From contig JAHFBY010000107.1 in the NCBI GenBank assembly GCA_023249835.1, positions 1-6,439 on the forward strand: a stretch of DNA of 6,439 nucleotides, in the 5' to 3' direction. Of the stretch, positions 1-4,149 are shown piece after piece. Both the position numbers and the translations under genes were made by a program. The notes under the pieces are model-generated. The model saw only the letters and a list, made by a program, of their open reading frames with translations. It was not told the origin of the DNA and ran no database searches. Origin of the DNA: Elusimicrobiota bacterium (GTDB taxonomy: Bacteria; Elusimicrobiota; Elusimicrobia; 2-02-FULL-39-32). Each line of letters starts with the position of its first letter. The first letter of the stretch is position 1.

Positions 1-1046
1 ACGGCATTTCCGCTTGCGCCAAACATTTTCCTGGCAAAGGACATGCTCCGGTAGATGCGCACATTGCGCTGCCCACCATTTCTTCAACTTGGGCGGAAAT
101 GGAAAAGTGCCACCTGCAGCCATTTTTGGCCGCGATAAAAGCCGGGGTTGACTTAGTAATGAGTTCGCATCCAATTTATCCCAAGCTAGATCCTGAACCT
201 GGGCGCATTGCCACTTTTTCGCGAAGAATTGTTCATGACACGCTACGCACTCGTTTGCATTATAAAGGGGTGATTGCCAGCGACGACTTAGAGATGGGCG
301 CGGTGGGAGCCATTTGCCCTATTGAACAAGCCGCTGTGCGCGCGGCTTGGGCAGGCCATGACCTATTGCTTTCTTGCCATGACCTCGCCGCCCAGAAAAA
401 AATATTTTATGCGCTTGTGGGGGCCTACAAAAATGGACAATTATCTAGACCTGAGCTAGAAGAGAGCGTGGCCAGGATTAGAAAACTAAAAGCGAAACGC
501 AAACAACGGTTTCAAGGCGGAAATCCACGATTGGAAGTTGGGGGTCTAGGGTTCGCAAGTCGCATTGCCTTTGAATCTGTCCGCGTCTATAACGGTGAGT
601 CCGAACTCAAAATATTGGCTAAAAAGTTAAAGCAAAAAAAAACGACCATATATTTCCCTAAATTTTCATCCCTTAAAGAAAAAATAATGATTGAAGAGCC
701 TATGACCCGAGAGTCCTCATTTCTTCGCGCAGAGTTCGCGAAATATAATATCAAACCTAAAGTCCTGATCCTTAGCATAGAACCTTCCGCAATAGAAATT
801 CAAAGATCGCTAGAGTTGGCAAGCCAAAGCGATCTTTTGATCCTCTTTATCTATGATGCTCACCTTTACGCGTCCAATAAGAATTTATTAACCGCGTTGC
901 AAAATACTGGAAAATCATGTGTACTTGTTTTTTTGCGCGACCCCTATGACCGAGCCTTTGTTCGTCCTCAAGATATTGCGTTAACTGATTTTGGTTGGCG
1001 GGCATGTCAGGTACAGGCAGTTATTAGAAAAATCTGTCGACCTTAA
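1..1046 (+). CDS. nagZ: NagZ-type GH3 beta-N-acetylhexosaminidase, 5'-truncated by window edge
   Basis: This glycoside hydrolase family 3 enzyme is expected to cut terminal beta-linked GlcNAc from muropeptides in peptidoglycan recycling. The frame is open from base 3, so the ATG at 99 is internal; 347 codons are visible. The upstream part encodes KHFPGKG (bases 21-41) and then VDAH (51-62). Its Asp (54-56) and His (60-62) match the catalytic Asp-His dyad of Bacillus NagZ. The SDDLEM motif follows, with the presumed nucleophile Asp at 282-284. From about base 550 a second alpha/beta domain follows, containing LRDPYD near the end, as in two-domain Bacillus-type NagZ (YbbD) and unlike the single-domain Proteobacterial enzyme. 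The common GHGDT motif reads GKGHA here. The N-terminal barrel part and any signal peptide lie outside the window, so cellular location is unknown. A sugar kinase gene follows after 24 bases. The family call is firm; exact substrate is inferred. Confidence 0.9.
   Translation, partial: GISACAKHFPGKGHAPVDAHIALPTISSTWAEMEKCHLQPFLAAIKAGVDLVMSSHPIYPKLDPEPGRIATFSRRIVHDTLRTRLHYKGVIASDDLEMGAVGAICPIEQAAVRAAWAGHDLLLSCHDLAAQKKIFYALVGAYKNGQLSRPELEESVARIRKLKAKRKQRFQGGNPRLEVGGLGFASRIAFESVRVYNGESELKILAKKLKQKKTTIYFPKFSSLKEKIMIEEPMTRESSFLRAEFAKYNIKPKVLILSIEPSAIEIQRSLELASQSDLLILFIYDAHLYASNKNLLTALQNTGKSCVLVFLRDPYDRAFVRPQDIALTDFGWRACQVQAVIRKICRP
802..837. repeat. Perfect 10-bp inverted repeat with nested inner stem, inside nagZ
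   Basis: AAAGATCGCT (802-811) is the exact reverse complement of AGCGATCTTT (828-837). Between the arms lies a second small inverted repeat, TTGG (816-819) and CCAA (824-827), so the transcript can fold into one long stem with a four-base bulge on one side. It lies in the C-terminal domain coding region. Only four T's follow on the + strand, too few for a convincing terminator. Function is unknown and it may be chance. Confidence 0.5.
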
Positions 1047-1054
1047 TAATTCAT

Positions 1055-1061
1055 AGAAGGA
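1055..1061 (+). promoter_or_regulatory. Shine-Dalgarno site of the sugar kinase gene
   Basis: AGAAGGA lies nine bases before the ATG at 1071, in the 24-base gap after the tandem TAA TAA that ends the hexosaminidase frame. It supports the chosen kinase start. The gap is too short for an evident promoter of its own, so co-transcription with the upstream gene is likely. Confidence 0.7.
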
Positions 1062-1070
1062 ATAAATAGA

Positions 1071-1925
1071 ATGGCCAGGATTGATACAGACCTTTGTTAT
1101 GTGGGGATGGATTATGGCGGCACCTGGGTGCGCACTTTTGTTTTGGACTATTTGGGTAAACTGTTATATCGCTGGCAAGAACCTTCAGTCCCTTTGGCTA
1201 AATTACCCGCATATATAGAAAATTTATTAATTAAATTCGAACTTTACCCGGCGCGAACTTTGGTTTTAGGCGCCCGCGGTGTTTGGCAAAAGTCGGATAA
1301 GGATCGGCTCACCGCTAAGTTAGCCAACATGGCGCATAAAGTGTTGGTGTTGTCTGACGTTGAACTTGCCTATCAGGCAGCGCTGGGCGGCGGTTACGGG
1401 ATGGTCTTGTTGGCGGGCACAGGTTCAATTGCGTTAGGTTATGATAAAAATGGAAGCATCATCCGTTCGGGAGGAAAAGGGGCTTTGTCGGGAGATGAGG
1501 GTTCTGCTTTTTGGATTGGGAAACAATACTTGGCCGTAAAGGGTCAAGTTCAAAATGGTAAAAGCGTTCGGGAAGTGGCGTCGTTTTGTCCGCAAGTTCT
1601 TAAGCTTAGCGCAGAAGGAGACGTTAAATCGGGTCATATTGTGAGACAAGCGCAGAAATATTTAGCGCAACTTGTGTCTGAGGTTGCCCTAAAGCTTAAA
1701 TTTGAAGGGAACATCCCCTTTAGTTACGCCGGGTCGTTGGCTTCTAATGCAAGGTTTAGAAAAGGGGTGTTAAAAATAATCGTGGATCAATACCCAAAAT
1801 TAAAGTTACAGGTCATTAAACCAAAATGGGAGGCGGTACGATGGGCAGTAGATCTAGCATTCCGGGCGGCAAATGCCTCTTTCCGAGGACCGGATAAAGT
1901 CCAAAAAAGTGCGGGCCGAACCTGA
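1071..1925 (+). CDS. BadF/BadG/BcrA/BcrD-family amino-sugar kinase (MurK/GlcNAc kinase-like)
   Basis: This is an ASKHA-fold ATPase of the BadF/BadG family, which includes Clostridium MurK (ATP-dependent kinase of MurNAc and GlcNAc) and eukaryotic-type GlcNAc kinases. Visible motifs are the phosphate-1 loop GMDYGGTWVRT (residues 12-22), an Asp at 96 at the usual catalytic/sugar-binding position (LSDVELA), the phosphate-2 loop LLAGTGSIALG (113-123), the family signature GDEGSAFWIG (141-150), and the adenosine-site AGSLASN (220-226). The match to the family ends with WEAVRWAVDLA (residues 253-263). The last 17 or so residues look like an unconserved extension lying antisense to lpxA. It has 284 residues and no signal peptide or membrane segment, so it is probably cytoplasmic. 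Placement 24 bases after a NagZ-type hexosaminidase supports a role in phosphorylating the GlcNAc or MurNAc released during cell-wall recycling. GlcNAc versus MurNAc preference cannot be read from the sequence; an activator of a 2-hydroxyacyl-CoA dehydratase is unlikely in this context and lacks the cysteine cluster motif. Confidence 0.82.
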   Translation: MARIDTDLCYVGMDYGGTWVRTFVLDYLGKLLYRWQEPSVPLAKLPAYIENLLIKFELYPARTLVLGARGVWQKSDKDRLTAKLANMAHKVLVLSDVELAYQAALGGGYGMVLLAGTGSIALGYDKNGSIIRSGGKGALSGDEGSAFWIGKQYLAVKGQVQNGKSVREVASFCPQVLKLSAEGDVKSGHIVRQAQKYLAQLVSEVALKLKFEGNIPFSYAGSLASNARFRKGVLKIIVDQYPKLKLQVIKPKWEAVRWAVDLAFRAANASFRGPDKVQKSAGRT

Positions 1926-2630
1926 TGCATACGAAACGATTAATTCTTCTACAGCCGCATTTAACGGTTTAGCGGACCCAAAGAGGTCCCGATAACATTT
2001 TTTTATTGCGCGAATGTCCGTATCGGCGAACCCTCGCCGCGACAATCCAACGCTATTGATGCCGCGCAACTGGTTAGCGTTGTCAGTGATGCAGAAGGGC
2101 GGAACATCAAGCGACACTCTAGACCCGCCGCGCATGATTACGTGAGCGCCGATATGAGTGTGTTGGTGCACCAGACAGAGTCCGGAAATAAAGGCATAAT
2201 CGTCTACTATGCAATATCCCGCGACTAACGCGCCGTTTGCTAAAATTATTTTATTTCCAATTCTGCAGTTATGAGCGATGTGAGAAAAACCTAAAATGAA
2301 GTTGTCGTTGCCCACGACAGTTTCGCTCCCCTCTTTTGTGCCGCGGTGGATCTGTGCGTACTCCCGTATATTATTTCTGTCTCCGATTTTTAAATAGGAT
2401 TGTTCTCCTTTGTAAGAGATATCTTGCGGTTCTAAACCGATCACCGCGCCTATGCCAATCTGGTTTTCTTTGCCGATCGTTGTATTGCCTGCAATGACGG
2501 CATGGGCCGCTACTTTGGTGTCCTCGCCAATGACAACGTCGCTGCCAATGATGGCGTAGGGGCCGATGCTGACTCCGTTCCCAAGTTTTGCTTTTGGGTC
2601 AATGATGGCTGTGGGGTGTATGGTGTTCAT
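1854..2630 (-). CDS. lpxA: LpxA, acyl-ACP:UDP-N-acetylglucosamine O-acyltransferase
   Basis: LpxA performs the first step of lipid A synthesis, transferring a 3-hydroxyacyl chain from acyl carrier protein to the 3-OH of UDP-GlcNAc in the cytoplasm; the family works as a trimer. The 258 residues are close to the 262 of E. coli LpxA. The N-terminal two-thirds is a left-handed beta-helix of hexapeptide repeats from HPTAIIDP (residues 5-12) onward, and the C-terminal helical part holds RRGF (198-201). The catalytic His is H120 in HIAH (E. coli H125), with H117 and H155 (E. coli H122, H160) also kept. Gly168 sits at the E. coli G173 chain-length-ruler position, compatible with a long acyl chain. 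Residues equivalent to E. coli K76, H144 and E200 are changed to S72, Y139 and V194. The gene starts 11 bases after rng with a good ribosome-binding site, and its 3' end overlaps the convergent kinase gene by 72 bases. A divergent LpxA-like acyltransferase with another acceptor is possible but less likely. Confidence 0.9.
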   Translation of the reverse strand: MNTIHPTAIIDPKAKLGNGVSIGPYAIIGSDVVIGEDTKVAAHAVIAGNTTIGKENQIGIGAVIGLEPQDISYKGEQSYLKIGDRNNIREYAQIHRGTKEGSETVVGNDNFILGFSHIAHNCRIGNKIILANGALVAGYCIVDDYAFISGLCLVHQHTHIGAHVIMRGGSRVSLDVPPFCITDNANQLRGINSVGLSRRGFADTDIRAIKKCYRDLFGSAKPLNAAVEELIVSYASGSARTFLDFIRSSERGICRPEC

Positions 2631-2635
2631 AGACG

Positions 2636-2641
2636 CTCCCT
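2636..2641 (-). promoter_or_regulatory. Shine-Dalgarno site of lpxA
   Basis: On the minus strand AGGGAG lies five bases before the lpxA ATG and directly after the TAG stop of rng. The 11-base gap holds nothing else, so lpxA depends on transcription through rng and may be translationally coupled to it. Confidence 0.75.
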
Positions 2642-4099
2642 CTATTCAATAATGATTTTATAGTCGTTGCAAGCGAGCGTTGCGTCGGGTTGAATGTCAA
2701 AATCTCTTCGGATTTGGGAAGTCAATCCGCTCTTCTTTTCCTGAAAATATTGAGTTAAAGAAGGGGGGGCGACAATGCGCATTTTACCTTCGGGACGACC
2801 GTTCGTCAGGTTTAAAATTTCTCGTTTGATTCGGATGTAGAGGGACTCATTAGACAGCACCATCCCGGATCCGGAGCAATCTTCACACGGTTCGCAAATG
2901 GTTGAGAGCAAAGATTCCCGCTTTCTTTCTCGCGTCATTTCAACTAACCCTAAGCGCGTGATGGGCAATATCTTAATTTTGGCTCGATCGCGGGATGTAA
3001 AGCGGTGAAGCGCTTCAACAACTTTTTGACGGTTTTTTGCTTTGCGCATATCAATGAAGTCAATGACTACAATGCCGCCAATGCTGCGCAGCCGCAATTG
3101 CCGGGCCACTTCCTGCGCCGCTTCGATGTTGGTTTGGGTAACGGTTTCTTCTTGCGATTCTTTGCCTGTAAATCGTCCGGTATTCACGTCAATGGCGCAG
3201 AGCGATTCGGCTTCCTGAATCACAATCGTTCCTCCGGAAGGCAAACTGATTTTAGATTGGAGGAGAGTGTCCAGCTCTTTTTCCACATTAAATGCGCTGA
3301 AGACAGGCGTTTTACCTTCAAAATGGCGAATGCGGTTAGACAGTTCAGGGGAGATCATGTTGACAAATTCGGAAACTTCGTCCGTTTCATTTTTTGAATC
3401 GATCATAAAAACAGCGGTATCTTCGCTTAACACGTCCCGCACGGTTTGAAAAACAAGCCCCAAATCGCGGTGCACTAAAGCTGGGACAGGAGCCTCTTGA
3501 AACCGTTTTTGAATGTTTTCCCAAAGGCGGGTAAGGTAACGCACTTCGCGCTTCATTTCATGCTCTTCTAAACCTTCCGCTTCTGTGCGTACGATAAAAC
3601 CGCCATTTTTAGGTTTGAAGCTGTCGAGCATTACTTTGAGTCGGTGTCGTTCTGATTCTTCTTCAATATTTTTTGATACGCCGATGGTGGACTGAAACGG
3701 CAGATAAACTAAAAATCGTCCGGGCAGGGAAATGTCCATGGTGATTTTAACACCCTTGGTGCCGATCGCTTCTTTGGCCACCTGCACCATGAGGACATCA
3801 TTTTTTTTCAAGTGCTGGTCAATGGATTGGATGTGGCCTTTGTGGTGGTGCCGGTCTTTGCCCGCGGGTTTTAAATCAAGGACGTCAGATATATAGAGGT
3901 AGGCGTTTTTTTCTAGGCCAATATTAACGAACGCGCTGGATATTCCGGGCAGAACATTTTCCACTTTGCCTTTATAAATATTGCCGACAATCTTTTCCGA
4001 ATCTTTTCGTTCAATGCCAAGCTCGACTAGTTTTTCGTCTTCAAAAACAGCGATCCTAGTTTCATCCGGCGTACAATTTGCAATAATCTCCTGCTTCAT
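2642..4099 (-). CDS. rng: Ribonuclease G (RNase E/G family endoribonuclease)
   Basis: This single-strand-specific endoribonuclease of the RNase E/G family matures rRNA 5' ends and starts mRNA decay in the cytoplasm. At 485 residues it has the length of E. coli RNase G (489) and lacks the long C-terminal scaffold of RNase E. The start matches family N-termini. An S1 RNA-binding domain begins near GNIYKGKV (39-46) and runs to about residue 130, with a His-rich loop at 84-89. R171 and T172 match the RNase E 5'-monophosphate sensor (R169, T170). The metal-binding catalytic residues are D304 in AIDVN, N306, and D347 in VIDFIDM (E. coli D303, N305, D346). The Zn-link is CEDC (C405, C408), with an extra C402 just before it. 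The gene follows a radical SAM/DUF2344 gene by 50 bases and precedes lpxA by 11. A hairpin sits just before its ribosome-binding site. No catalytic residue is missing, so it should be active. Confidence 0.95.
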   Translation of the reverse strand: MKQEIIANCTPDETRIAVFEDEKLVELGIERKDSEKIVGNIYKGKVENVLPGISSAFVNIGLEKNAYLYISDVLDLKPAGKDRHHHKGHIQSIDQHLKKNDVLMVQVAKEAIGTKGVKITMDISLPGRFLVYLPFQSTIGVSKNIEEESERHRLKVMLDSFKPKNGGFIVRTEAEGLEEHEMKREVRYLTRLWENIQKRFQEAPVPALVHRDLGLVFQTVRDVLSEDTAVFMIDSKNETDEVSEFVNMISPELSNRIRHFEGKTPVFSAFNVEKELDTLLQSKISLPSGGTIVIQEAESLCAIDVNTGRFTGKESQEETVTQTNIEAAQEVARQLRLRSIGGIVVIDFIDMRKAKNRQKVVEALHRFTSRDRAKIKILPITRLGLVEMTRERKRESLLSTICEPCEDCSGSGMVLSNESLYIRIKREILNLTNGRPEGKMRIVAPPSLTQYFQEKKSGLTSQIRRDFDIQPDATLACNDYKIIIE

Positions 4100-4106
4100 A
4101 TTTATT

Positions 4107-4113
4107 CTCCTTT
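4107..4113 (-). promoter_or_regulatory. Shine-Dalgarno site of rng
   Basis: AAAGGAG on the minus strand lies seven bases before the rng ATG at 4099. This is the strongest ribosome-binding site in the window and fixes the start, which also agrees with RNase G family N-termini. Confidence 0.8.
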
Positions 4114-4116
4114 ACG

Positions 4117-4132
4117 GAAATCTGTTGATTTC
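4117..4132 (-). promoter_or_regulatory. Small hairpin in the rng leader
   Basis: The minus strand reads GAAATC, loop AACA, GATTTC: a perfect six-base-pair stem with a four-base loop, three bases before the rng Shine-Dalgarno site. It has only two G-C pairs and no T-run after it, so it is not an intrinsic terminator. It could influence ribosome access or mRNA cleavage. The structure is visible; a regulatory role is speculation. Confidence 0.4.
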
Positions 4133-4149
4133 TTTAATGTGTCTGTCAA

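Noticed and set aside
99..101. ATG as the start of the hexosaminidase gene
   Set aside because: The same frame is open to the window edge and encodes the conserved KHFPGKG and VDAH motifs upstream, so this Met is internal.
724..742. TTCGCG / CGCGAA inverted repeat with a seven-base loop in nagZ
   Set aside because: Six-base arms are expected by chance in a window of this size, and there is no T-run or other context to give it a role.
1860..1990. Possible intrinsic terminator for the convergent genes
   Set aside because: Only weak four- to five-base stems (for example CCTC/GAGG and GGAC/GTCC) are present, and none is followed by a T-run in the right orientation.
3005..3397. 130-codon open frame on the + strand
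   Set aside because: It lies wholly antisense to the conserved rng coding sequence, has no recognisable domain, and reads as a mirror of the real gene.
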